A DNA stretch of 64,000 nucleotides. It comes from Bisporella sp. PMI_857 (Eukaryota; Ascomycota; Leotiomycetes; Helotiales; Helotiaceae). This document shows positions 44,656 through 55,227 of this stretch, in pieces. The notes beneath the pieces were generated by a model. The model was not told the DNA's origin, did no database searches, and was given only the letters and a program-made list of their open reading frames with translations. The stretch spans positions 1 through 64,000 of the forward strand of contig JAJSPD010000100.1 of assembly GCA_021307315.1 (NCBI GenBank), in the 5' to 3' direction. Every line of letters starts with the position of its first letter. Positions within the stretch are counted from its first letter, which is position 1. The translations under genes and the position numbers were made by a program.

Positions 44656-47353
44656 GGGCTTTACTATTTGGCCTTGAGCTTTTACTAGCGCGCCTTGGAT
44701 TCCCCACTTAAATCGACGATGTCGGACGACATCAAAGCGCCTCGGCCACCAATAGTAATTCGTACAAGGAATCGAGTCTGTATCATGTATTTGGCATTAT
44801 AACTAATTAACTCTATTCTGCCAACGCTCCCACTGTGTCTCTGTCTCGTGTTCGCCGTCCTGTGTATCAATTTCGTACCCTAGAATAATTTCAGGATATC
44901 TCCCTTCCTTACTGTCGCCGTCACCATAACCATCACTGTCGCCGCCACTTGTCATAAAAGAAGCACTTGATACAGAAGAGGCTCTATCTTCAGACTCAAG
45001 ATCTGCCATTAGAACTCCAGAGAGATCAGCATCGCTACCCATAAAGTCTGTGTTCCAAATCGAGCTTATAGATCGCATATAGCCTCTCTCCCTCTGTGTG
45101 CCAGGCTCATATATATCTCCAATTTCCTTCATTCTAACCAACCCAAGCTCAGTTGTTGTAAGGCCATTCTCGTGTATCTTTGATAGCGGATAAGGTCGAT
45201 GTGGCAGCTGTTGATTCGGTAGCTGTTGAGGCAAGCCTGGCACAATATAAAGAGAAGTTAATTGTTCGCGATTAGAACACAATGCAGAAGGTGCAGAGCT
45301 CGATGGCGATTCGAAGGTTGAAGGATAGCGCCGGGTACTCCATTGTGGCTCACGAGAGACACTTCCTAAAGCACCTTTAGGGCGCCCTTTGCCTTTGATT
45401 CTCAGAGGTTCTAAGATTAAAGAATCAGGAAGTGGTGAAAACTGAACAAATCCATTCTGAGCAGGCTTGTGAACTAACCAATGAGCATGTATATCTTCAA
45501 GCAACAGGGTTCCGCCATTTTGCTGCCTTTCCCAGATCTTATGGAAACAAGGGAGGCCGTGTGACTGTGTAATAGTACAGCTGCAGCCATAGGGAGGAGG
45601 TGTGTTGTTAGCAGGCAATTTGCTAACTTCTGTGAGGATTTTGTTCAAGGCAAAACCATGGACGTAGTTAATAACACCATAGAATAGTGGAATTCTATGG
45701 TTATAGCGTAGAGAATGGAATTGTTGAGCAGTAAGGTCTCTGATCTTTGCATGCTGGTTTGTCCAAAAGTGCTGTAGTTTAGTAAAGACTCCATCTAGGC
45801 CTGCAGTACTACGACGCAGGTATCTTTTTAGGCCTGCGTGACAGCCTTCAATAGGAGATGTGACAAGGTATCCAATATGGAGGTGCTGATCAACCCAAAA
45901 CCGAACTAGCTTTTCCTTAAAGATTAACCAAGTGCTCTCGACATAAAAAGTAGCTGCTTTTGGATGCTTTTCGCGGAATTCCTTGAGCTGCTTGTCGTAC
46001 GACTCCTCAGTTGTACTAAGAAGAAGGCTGTTCCAATCTTGGATAAATGCTTTGAAATCAGGATGCCGAGAATATACCCCATTATTACTTTTGATTGGCC
46101 CAGGGAAGTGCTGTTTGCATTTAGCTAGAACATTCATGTTAACATGCCAACGACAAAGAAGGTGATAGGAGTGCTGAAACAGTTTATCAAGCACCTCCAT
46201 TAATGCCAGTTCTCTGTCTGTGACAATAGCATATGGTTCCTCGATCTCCATCTTTGCCATTACTTCATTGAATTGCTCCATAGCCCATTTGTAATCTGCC
46301 TTCTTCTCTCCTGACAGAAAGACTAGTCCAACCTGAATCACCAAGTTATTTCCAGTCACTGCACAGATATTAAGCAATGGCATATTGAACTTGTTGGTTT
46401 TGTAGGTAGCATCGAGCAAGAGGATGTGTGGGTTTTGTTGGTAGAGTTCAAGTGCTTTAGGATGGAGGAAAAAAAGGCGTTCAAGACGGTTGGTTGTAGG
46501 ATGTTTGTTAAATCGTGGTCGGAAGCCTTCTTCTTGTAATTTCTAAGACGTTTATTAGTAAATTTAAGGAGAGTTTTCTCAAAGATAGGACTTACATCCA
46601 TAAGCCACTGAATTGGAGTTTTTCCAGCCAAATCGTCTAGCCGCTGCTTTGCATTCAAATTGTAGATATCCCTAGGGACAAGTGAGATATCGGGCCTGTC
46701 TACTCGTAGAGTAGATAGAATATCTGCAGGAGAATTGCCTCCTTTTCTCAGTTTGTCAATCTCTCTCAAGACCTCCGGCGGTTGTGCTGCAAGTCTGTTA
46801 GCAGGATCAGCTGTAGGAGCTAAATGTGGTCCATGATTATGATCTCCGCAAACAAGCTCCAATTGCCACTGTCCCTCCTCATAACGGCGAGCTTTGACTT
46901 TGAAAGGACAATTGACTCTTTTGGAACCTTGGACTTTTCGGCGCTTAGAATCGTGAAGATTAGGATCCTGTTGATTGCCAGAACTCCTGCTTTTGTTGCA
47001 AGCAAAGGTCACAACTCTAGGATGTGGCCCTGGAGGTTGAGAATCTCTTTTGATGACATTATAACCGTTGGCGACAGCGAGGTTCTTGATATAGGCATGA
47101 ATGGAGTCAAAAGAAGAATATATGCCTTCAATAGGCGAAGGTCCTAAAGGACTGTTGCGAAAAGTTGAAAGAGACATAATAAATGTGGATACTGTAGTAA
47201 TAAGAATACAAATAGAAAAGCATAAGAGTTACATGAATATTCCTCTAATCTCCACCAAAAACATTAAGGTTGACGAGGAAACCAAATGTCTCGCCGGTGT
47301 CGGCAAAAATCCAAGGCGCGCTAGTAAAAGCTCAAGGCCAAATAGTAAAGCCC
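44656..47353 (-). mobile_element. MULE transposon 3, structurally intact (2698 bp)
   Basis: TIRs of about 48 bp begin GGGCTTTACTATTTGGCC and are flanked by the 8-bp duplication TATTTATA (44648-44655 and 47354-47361). The transposase gene on the minus strand is open. Its TIR sequence is unrelated to those of MULE-1 and MULE-2, so this is a different family. Confidence 0.92.
44803..47177 (-). CDS. MULE-3 transposase, 773 residues
   Basis: Two exons, 47177-46596 and 46542-44803, flank a 53-bp intron (GTAAGT...CTTAG); the frame is kept. The N-terminus contains a FAR1/WRKY-like Cys/His region (VTFACNKSRSSG, KRVNCPFKV, VCGDHNHGPH). The MULE core shows LLLDATYKTNKFNMPLL, AIVTDRELALMEV, LLCRWHVNMNVLAKCK and the conserved ESTW. 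A SWIM zinc motif CSCTITQSHGLPCFH follows. The C-terminal 200 residues are low complexity and acidic. The protein is predicted to bind and mobilise its own TIRs. No lesion was seen. Confidence 0.92.
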
Positions 47354-48135
47354 TATTTATACCCCGTCTTCGAATTACCCTTGCTTCCCACGAAATTCGA
47401 CTCAAAGGCCACCTCGATTCCTCTCTCTAGACGTCTTCTCTGGTCAGAAAACAAAAGAGGTCATTAATAGCTTCAAAGCTATTAGATGCACTACATCATT
47501 TATCCCTAGTGGCACTACTGGCTTTGTTCAAGTCTGTGATACAGCGGTCAATAAGTCCTTGAAAGCACGAATTGAAGAGCTAGCAGATCAATATATCGAT
47601 GAACATGAAAGAGAGTGGATAGAGGGCAAATATTCAATTGGCCAGCGGCGAGATCTTTTGACGAAATGGGTAGGGGAAGCTTGGGAGGATATGCATGCTG
47701 AAGACCGTGAGATGCTCCGTCAAATCTTCGAGCAAGTCGGGCTAGGATTACCTATTGATGGGAGTCAAGATCATAAGATTAAGATTAAGGACTTTCTTGC
47801 GGTTGAGGTTGGAAATTGGAAGGACTGGCGCCCTACAGAAGGCGGGGATTCAGAAGAATTGCAAAGCAATTTGACACCGGAGGAGGTAGAGAAACTATCC
47901 TCTGCAATCCCCATTGATGATGAGGATGATATAGTGGATATGGACGAAACTATTGTAGTAGACGTAGCGTAATTTGGATTTGGGAATAGATTCATTTTGG
48001 TTAATATAATATATTTTAAGGGGGGTTTATATTCCAAAAAATGTCGGGACAACAACCCTTCGCTGGGAGGGGGACTATATGCCGGGGGGGCTTATAGCGA
48101 AGAGGGGGCTTATATGCTAGTTAATACGGTAGTAC

Positions 48136-48675
48136 CTAGTACCACCCTGCACCCTTTCCCTTTGTACCCGATCTGCTTCCACTGGCTCCCTCCGTATTTT
48201 TCAAATATTCCGGCATTCCGCCACCCACAGGCGGGGGCCTATTCACTTCTTTCGTAATGCCCGGACTGCGGTATTCCCGTTTGAGGCCCCCCGAGTCATC
48301 AATGTTCTCTGTGGAGGTAGCGCTGATATCCCCCAGAAGTCCTAGTCTAGTGTCGAGTTCTCCCTCGTCCCAGCTTCCCTTCAGGGACACTTCGCAGTGT
48401 TTCAGATCGAGTTCACCTAAGGCCGACGATGAGTGCCAAATCTCTGCTGCTGTTTCATTGGAGAACTGGAATATGAGCGTGTTCTTCTCGGATTTACATG
48501 GCCTTATAAAGTTAAGGTTTGCAGGGTTCTTCTGATAAGTTCTGGCTGGGTTAATTTTGCTGATTTTCGCCGCTGGGTTTTTCTCTGTATATGCCAGAGC
48601 CTTCTTCTCGTCGTGAAAGTCGATCATGACATCAGCCGTCTTCATGTAGAAGCGGATGTCGATATGCCAATCCAT
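48136..48675 (-). CDS. Hypothetical protein, 179 residues
   Basis: The frame is open from ATG 48675 (MDWHIDIRFYMKTADVMIDF...) to a TAG only five bases from the TA of the pogo-like element. The first 90 residues look folded (FHDEKKALAYTEKN, NTLIFQFSNETAAEIW). The C-terminal part is rich in G/S/K and disordered. No family was recognised. The insertion next to the stop could have removed an original 3' end. Confidence 0.4.
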   Translation of the reverse strand: MDWHIDIRFYMKTADVMIDFHDEKKALAYTEKNPAAKISKINPARTYQKNPANLNFIRPCKSEKNTLIFQFSNETAAEIWHSSSALGELDLKHCEVSLKGSWDEGELDTRLGLLGDISATSTENIDDSGGLKREYRSPGITKEVNRPPPVGGGMPEYLKNTEGASGSRSGTKGKGAGWY

Positions 48676-48792
48676 TGTGGATGGTTGCCAGTTTTGGCTG
48701 GACGAGATTAATTAGGGATATTGTATGAATGGCTTTGCGATCGAACCATGATCGAGGGTTTCATTTAGCATACCAGTTCACTTCAGGAGGTC

Positions 48793-49044
48793 CTAAGACT
48801 TAATATCTTCACCAGGATTCGAAAATGCTAGATCGCGCGATTCCCCCACGAACTTCATCTTGGCAAACTTGGTTGGCTGGCTAAATGGCACCTCCAGCCC
48901 CCCTCTTTTTATTTTTTGGGCTGTCAACTTCAGCTGGGCGTATCGCGCATCCCGCTTCAGTTCCCCGACTTTGTGGTAGCTTCCTGAATAATATCGCAAT
49001 GCATTGTAAGCAACAGCAACAGCCCTAGCAATAATTTCTGTCAC
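48793..49044 (-). CDS. Small hypothetical protein, 83 residues
   Basis: ATG 49044 (MTEIIARAVAVAYNALRYYSG...) leads to a helical, basic small protein. It lies head to head with the DUF6594-type gene, 41 bp from its ATG. It has no known motif and may be spurious or an exon of a longer gene. Confidence 0.25.
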   Translation of the reverse strand: MTEIIARAVAVAYNALRYYSGSYHKVGELKRDARYAQLKLTAQKIKRGGLEVPFSQPTKFAKMKFVGESRDLAFSNPGEDIKS

Positions 49045-49675
49045 TTGCTCAAGATTACCACCAACAAGCCTTCACGATCAACGCTATGGAAACGTCCACA
49101 GACGCCGTCGGGCTTAAGACCGATGAGGACGAAAAGGGACCTTTAGCACTTGAACGTGAGCAAGATGGATCTCCTAGCATTTCAGAACATGGAAGCGTTC
49201 GATCGATGAGTGGCCATTACTCCCCCAACCTTCGCCGACAATCGAGCTCGGCAAGAATCAGGAAGGACCAATCAGTGTAGCCAGTAGTACAAACCGTACG
49301 GTGCGCACGGCCGTAATTACCGTACCGTACAGTTTGACACCGTACGGCTAGCCGTAAAAATACCAAATTGTAGAAACTGTACCGTACGGTTTGTACCCTG
49401 TACGCATACCGTATACGGCCGTGTGTACGGTTTGTACTGGCACATGATTACTAGCACGATAACCCCACATAAAGCACAGACTGCACCTAACTTTCATCCT
49501 TAAAAAAATGTATAAATAGCAACGTATGATAATGAAATTAATATGTAATAAAACGTCTGCTTCTTGGCTTTCTAATAATATAATTTTTATAATATATAAT
49601 TAAGAACCAATAAAGTTATTAAGTCAGGAAGTAAAGTTGTAGCAGCTTACTGCTAAGATTAAACGAAAATCAATC

Positions 49676-49975
49676 TGTAACAGAAAGAGGGCAGCAGGAG
49701 GGATTGCAATATAACAGGTAGAAATACGTGACTGGCAATGCAGTTGCAACAGTGATGTGTTGATATCAGAAGTATGCTTGTAAGTCTAACAGGAAAACTC
49801 AAGCTTGCCCTTCTCCAAAGAGCTCTAGCTGTTCCTTATATCCCCTAACAATACTTAACAGTGCTGTATCCTGAGGAGCCTGTAGCCGACCTAAACCGAC
49901 TTGTGCTTGATATAAACCATCCTTAATCGGTAGGTGCTTGATGTAAACTATCTCTAACCGACTCTGGCTGTTACA
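49676..49975 (-). repeat. Solo LTR (300 bp) inside hAT-2
   Basis: It has the same element and position as 18792-19091, with CAATC duplications at 49671-49675 and 49976-49980. It is now carried along as part of the transposon. Confidence 0.85.
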
Positions 49976-50506
49976 CAATCTCATCTACTTACATCCGACT
50001 TTATAATATTTCTATCAACTGTAATTCTTATTTTTATATAATATAAACAATATATTTAGATTTGCTATGGCTAGAGCTTTACTTTGGATTTTTATTTATT
50101 AAATTTGAATAAAAATTAAGCTTGTAATTAAATTTGTGGGGTTTTTTTTTAAAAAATGTAAATTCTTAAGTAAAATTCAATATGGTTTTTTCTTCTCACT
50201 TTCAAAATTATTAAAAAAACCCTAATCACCACAATATATCTTCGGCCTAGTACTATTAGAAAGTCCTGCTTTTTCTCTTTTAAAAAACGCGCTTCTTATT
50301 AAATTTACTTTTTATTTCATTGCGTGCGAAGCTCCGGAAAGGTTTATGTTTTCGGGTTTGTTATGGTCAATAAGCGAAAACGCAATCACTAAACCAACGC
50401 GTAGTCACTCCCTCTAGCTATATATACCCCCAATTCTTTTGCTTCCTTTTGCTTCTCTTTTAATTTAAAGCACTTCTACTTCAATATTTATTTGACCTTA
50501 ACCAAA

Positions 50507-52807
50507 ATGTCTTCCCAAGCATCATTATTCTCGTCTACTCTTTTGCCTTTAGACAGTACTGAGCTTACAACTGATCCATATCTTTACTCCGCTCCTACAT
50601 CGCCGTCATTATCCTCAGCATCGTCCTCGTCCCTATTGTCCTCGTCACCTCACTCTACTTTATTACTACCTGACCCAACACTGGTTTCTCGCCGGCCACG
50701 AACTTGCTGGGTGTATAACCATATGCCAGCTGAGGACCCTAATACTACGTACCTGAATAGCCGTGGAAAAGTAGAGTGGCGCTGCAAGTACTGCTCTCTC
50801 TCATACGCAACTAATGGAGGCAACCTTGTCATCAAAAAGCACCTTCTTGTAAAGCATGGCAAAACAGAGAAGTCATCTCGGGAGAATATTACAGCAAAGC
50901 GCCAACGGTCTATTGAACACGCATTTGAACTCTCTAACAACCAGTCCTTTAAGCGGCGTAAGCTTAATACTTGTGGTGGTACTGGCCAGTCAATCTCCGG
51001 TAGCCACCTGGAAGTTTTATATGTCAAGTTTATTACAGCTTGCCACTTGCCACTTCGACTTGTGGAATGCCCTGAGTTTAGAGACCTTCTTAACTACATC
51101 AATAACGACATTGATACGTGGCTCCCTGCCTCCCACACTACTATTACCGAGTGGGTATTACGCCAGTTCAGTTCTATGAAAGAGAGTATGAAGTCTAGGC
51201 TTCAAAGTGCTCGTACAGATATCCATATTAGCTGCGATCTCTGGACATCACCGAATTGCCTTCCAATTCTTGGAGTCGTTGCTCACTATATTAGTGAAGA
51301 CGGCAAGCTTGAGGCTACTACACTAGCTTTGGTCAGCATTCAAGGGGCCCATACAGGAGAGAACCTTTCAAAGTACATACGAGATGTTATAGAAGATTGG
51401 GGTATAGCTTCAAAGCTAGGCTTTATGCAAATGGACAATGCGTCAAATAACGATACTTTAATAGAGGAATTAGAAGCTCGTAAGTCATATTAAAATTGTT
51501 CTAATTTTTATACTAATCCTCGTATAGGCCTTTTCAATGACTTCAATATTGAATACAATGCAATCAGCAACCGTGTTCGATGTATGGGCCATATTATCAA
51601 CTTATCTGCGCAGTCGTTCTTATTCATTGATCAAGCAGATGCTTTTGAGGACTTCCCTTTTACCCTTGATAATATAGAGAAGTATAGAAAGCTAGGACCT
51701 CTTGGAAAGCTTCATAACTTTGTTGTTTATATTGGACGTACAGCACAGCGGAAACAGCAGTGGAAGCTGATCGCACGAGGCAAGTGGGTTAGTAGAGACA
51801 ATAGTACGAGGTGGAACTCCTGGGAGAAAATGCTTAGAGAAGCGGTCCCTTTACGAAAGTGTATTGATCGATACTTTGAACAATATTCGGACGAGCATTT
51901 TTATGAAGATCGGCTTTCAGATAAAGATTGGGCTGATCTTATAAAAGTAAGTAGCATACTTTGGCCTTATAAGTTGTATACTAACTAATTTATCTTGAAA
52001 TAGATTTTAAGCTTCCTTACAGATCTTGCGCATTGTACTAAGGCCCTTGAATCAAACCGCAATACTCTTGATAATACTCTCCCAGCACTTGACTGGCTTC
52101 TTAGCCAGTATGAAGCTGGTAAAGTAGAGTATCAAAACGACCCTTTTATGACCGCCCGTATTAACTCCGGCTGGGCAAAGCTCGACAAATACTACGCTCT
52201 CACTAGCGATACGCCAGCGTATGTAGGTGCACTTGTTCTTCACCCAGCCTTTAAGTGGCAATATATTCAAGAGCACTGGGACGAAGCATGGTGGCAGCCA
52301 TCAAAAGTTGCTTTAGAGAATATGTGGAAAGAGAGGTATATGCCTACCAGTCCTAATACTCTTTCAACCTATAGTTGTCGCCCTACTCAGCTAAAGGCAC
52401 TTAACCAACCACCAAACAAGTTTTCGGAGTGGAAGTACGCTTTGTATGAAAAAGTGCCTGCTAGCCAGTACATGGACGAATATACTCGATATTGTGAAGC
52501 ACTACCACACCACGATTTTGAGGATGTGAGAGATTGGTGGTTGGCACCTGAGCAGCAGGCTATATACCCGAATTTGAGTAAGATGGCTCTAAATCTACTT
52601 TCTATTCCGGCAATGAGCGCAGCACCTGAACGTCTATTCTCATCTTGCAAAATTACTATTACTGATCGCCGTAATAAGCTTTCAGTAAAAGTAATTGAAG
52701 CATTAGAGTGCTTACGGTCCTGGTATCAAGTTCAAAGGTTTGATCTAGAGGATATAGAGAAGGAATCTGTAGAGGAAGGAAGTGGAAAAATAGAGCTGGG
52801 AGCGTAA
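50507..52807 (+). CDS. hAT-2 transposase, 731 residues
   Basis: The exons are 50507-51479, 51528-51946 and 52004-52807, with 48- and 57-bp introns (GTAAGT...ATAG); the joins keep frame. After a Ser/Pro-rich N-terminus comes a BED-type zinc finger (WRCKYC...KKHLLVKH). Catalytic-region motifs follow: HISCDLWTSPN, LGFMQMDNASNND and the tryptophan-containing RDNSTRWNSW. The C-terminal hAT dimerisation domain is complete (NLSKMALNLLSIPAMSAAPER, LFSSCKITITDRRNKL). It would excise hAT elements, including the hAT-1 copy whose own gene is damaged. Confidence 0.95.
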
Positions 52808-54893
52808 AGTCACGTGGAGTTGTACGGCCGTATTATACGGCTGTACGTATTATATATGAATTATTTTACGGCGGTGCTATTCCGTACGTATTTTTGGCTA
52901 GAAACTGTACGGCCGTACGTATTATGGGGTAAAAATACGGCCGTATGTACGGGGTATACACTACTGGCTACACTGGGACCAATCACCAAGCGACGCCATT
53001 TCAGAACCCGGAAGCATTCACACTGCGAGCGAGCACCATTCATTCGGCAATCACAGTCAGCTGAGCTCGTCTGGAGACGGAATTCTGGATTCTTCAAAAC
53101 ACCCTGCTGTATCCAACGTGCCTATCGACCAAAGAAGTCCCTCTTCGTGGGTGGTAGAGCATCACAAGAAAAACCTTATTCTCGAGCTCGAAAGACCGAA
53201 AAAGGCCTCGTCCATCCTGGACAACATAAAAATTCCTCGAAAAGTCAAGCTTGGAGATGCCGAGAAGACGAGTATCAAGACTGGAAGTAATTCCCAGGAA
53301 GACCGTCGCTTCAGAATCAATCTCGCTGAGCTGCAGCGGATGTATATGCGCAAGCTACAGAGCAAGTTAATCAAGCACACTGTTGACATGCGTTATACCT
53401 TGAAGGAGACTGAGGACTGGGAGGAAACGCTGAGGCAATATAGTAAGCATATCCCCAAATCTTTCCATTGCTGTGTTTTATCTGAGTAGTCCATAGAAAC
53501 TTCTCATTTTATCTTACGTTCAACATCTCTCTCTCTCTGCTTCAACTGTGAAGTATGTTGACAATACACAGTCAAAGCCTCCAAAGACTACGATTACATG
53601 ACCGCATGTAGCACGCGAGAAAGAGACCCCTTCCTAGCCAGCGGTGAATACTGGATCGACCACGCCGTTCTCCTCGACGCCATAGCATCGGTAGGACAAG
53701 ACTTTATCTCCTTCCCCTTCGAAACAATCCGTTCAACTGATTCATGGCGAGACAAAAAAGACAACTCCGGCATCAGCGAAGCCCGGAATCAGGGCAACAG
53801 GAAGCTTGCAAGCAAGAGTTTCCGAAAACGATTATGGATTGCCGTTCTTGGTGGAGCGTTCTTGTTAGGTCCGATGTGGCTGATGGTACTGCACCATACG
53901 CTCTATACGGCGCTTGTATCTACCACGGTTGCAGTTGCGCTTTTTGGTCTGCTCATGGCTTGGCGTCTGGAGAGAGATACAGATGTCCTCGCGAGCACAG
54001 CAGCATATGCAGCCGTGCTTGTCGTGTTCGTGGGATTAGACACGCAGGGCTCCTAGATTGCGGCCGCACACACTGATTTTTAACAAGTAATGAGGGGTTG
54101 AATATATCTTCTAAATTTTTAGAATTTATTAGAGAGCTTATACTTCTTTATATGCGCCTTACACATTCTTGTTAGTTCGTTGCGATTCCCACCTTAATAG
54201 CTACCCCTACTAAGTTATAGCTGTTATTAACACACACTTTTTCCTTGCTCAAGTTCTGGTAGCAGCTTATACCGAAACGTGGAATGAGGAGCCAGGAATA
54301 GGGTAGGATTAGTAACTTAGAGATGTTTAACTTTCAGATTTTAAGAACTAAAAGGCACTCTGTTTGGCTGCGAAAACCGTGTTAAATGTGCTTGGGGAGA
54401 CCTGCTGGTTATATGTTCCGCTGGAGCTTCAGGTTAGTTTGCTGAGGGGCCTGGAGGGCGATTGAGTTGCGGCATACGTCCTAGTCATGACGGGCTGAGA
54501 ATGCAGGTACTCTGAGGACAGGTCGTCTTAACCAACAAGGTATATGCTTTGGGGTTTTTATTCGTCTTTTATTATTCTCTGTTTCTCTTCGCCCCGGCCT
54601 CAGCCTCCATTTCCTGCTTCCGCGACGTATCGCTGATGCAGCGGCGCAATGGAAATCGTTGATGGAGCCTTATTCTTCTATCCCCTTAGAAAGCCTCATC
54701 GCAATTTCGTTTCGGAAACAGCACCCAGCGGCTTATCAGCCAGGAGCGCTGACCCAACACAGAACTCTGGTTGGGACAACCTTCCCGTGACTCTGGGAAT
54801 CCCAGATTTCTGGGAGTGCTGGGTAACCCGCCCGAGATGTAAATCGGCCCTGGCTGAGAGATCCTAGCTTGAAATCTCATCTGGGACTCTCTA

Positions 54894-54927
54894 CCTGGCC
54901 CATTTGTCCCGGGACAAATGGGCCAGG
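54894..54927. repeat. Perfect 34-bp palindrome without spacer
   Basis: CCTGGCCCATTTGTCCC is followed directly by its exact reverse complement. It could be extruded as a hairpin or bind a dimeric protein. It is not the end of any transposon recognised here. Confidence 0.85.
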
Positions 54928-55080
54928 ACAGATTCTCGGTTAGGACTGCTCACCTAGCACGCTCAGCACACCAGGACCTCCCCAGCCACAGGAACGGTGT
55001 CCCAACTGACCACCTATGATAGGACAATTGAGCATTTTATGCCGGAACCGGAACGAAAATCATGAAATTCGGGTGGTAAA

Positions 55081-55190
55081 TGAATTATGACACCCACTGG
55101 TGATTGGACGGAATTGATTATGTAATATACTAGTAGTAAAGCCCTCTGGACTGGAGGCCCGGGCGGAATAAACTTCATCATCATCATCAT
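55081..55190 (+). mobile_element. Likely 5'-truncated LINE remnant (3' end only)
   Basis: The words TATGTAATATA, AAGCCCTCTGGA, CCCGGGCGGAATAAAC and a following (TCA)n run parallel the 3' end of the LINE at 7790-7850 (TATGTAATATA, GGGCCC, CCGGGCGCAATAAAC, (TAC)n). It is probably the tail of a related element, ending about 40 bp before the NLR start codon. Confidence 0.5.
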
Positions 55191-55227
55191 AATCAATCAA
55201 TCATCATCCCATCTCGGACTCGCCATC

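Larger units (their letters stand above)
44571..47972 (+). pseudogene. DDE transposase fragment of the pogo-like element, split by MULE-3
   Basis: Positions 44571-44655 read YDPRVEVMFNPKAWSNTDLM and end WVKHIY. After MULE-3 and its duplicated TATTTATA, 47362 onward continues in the same frame (PSSNYPCFPR...) into LSLDVFSGQKTKEVI, FIPSGTTGFVQVCDTAVNKSLK and a charged tail ending at 47972. DVFSGQKT and the CDTAVNK block correspond to the second and third catalytic regions of DDE_1-type transposases. The start of the protein is deleted. Confidence 0.75.
44344..48129 (+). mobile_element. Pogo-like deletion derivative hosting MULE-3
   Basis: The inverted ends CCGTATTAACTAGCATATAA (44344, and inverted ending 48129) are flanked by TA (44342-44343 and 48130-48131). 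The subterminal regions repeat TATAAGCCCCC-type words, clearest at the right end. A DDE transposase C-terminal half is present on the plus strand, split by MULE-3. The N-terminal half is missing, so this is a non-autonomous copy. Confidence 0.82.
49273..52975 (+). mobile_element. hAT transposon copy 2, structurally intact (3703 bp)
   Basis: The TIRs CAGTGTAGCCAGTAGT/ACTACTGGCTACACTG are the same as in hAT-1, with an 8-bp duplication GGACCAAT (49265-49272 and 52976-52983). It carries the 300-bp solo LTR (49676-49975) but lacks the 260-bp LTR of hAT-1. It has about 37 extra bases of CGTACGG-type repeats near its left end. The transposase frame is intact. Confidence 0.96.
49086..54056 (+). pseudogene. 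DUF6594-type membrane protein gene, disrupted by hAT-2
   Basis: The coding sequence runs 49086-49272, is interrupted by hAT-2, resumes at 52984 after the duplicated GGACCAAT, and continues across a 129-bp intron (53443-53571) to TAG 54056. Without the transposon it is a clean 377-codon frame. The middle (LAELQRMYMRKLQSKLIKH, followed by DYDYMT and RDPFL) and three C-terminal hydrophobic segments (LWIAVLGGAFLLGPMWLMVL, ALVSTTVAVALFGLLMAWRL, STAAYAAVLVVFVGL) are the signature of fungal DUF6594 proteins, usual length 300-400. The function is unknown. There is no other lesion, so the insertion is recent. Confidence 0.85.
54057..55227. other. Intergenic region with a long palindrome and a LINE-like tail
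   Basis: No gene was recognised in this 1.2-kb stretch. It contains the perfect palindrome at 54894-54927 and a LINE 3'-end-like segment at about 55081-55190, and should hold the promoter of the NACHT/ankyrin gene. Confidence 0.4.

Noticed and set aside
47101..47467. Separate plus-strand gene between the MULE-3 transposase and the DDE fragment
   Set aside because: The ORFs here span the MULE-3 promoter and TIR. The real coding signal begins only after the duplicated TATTTATA, in a different frame.
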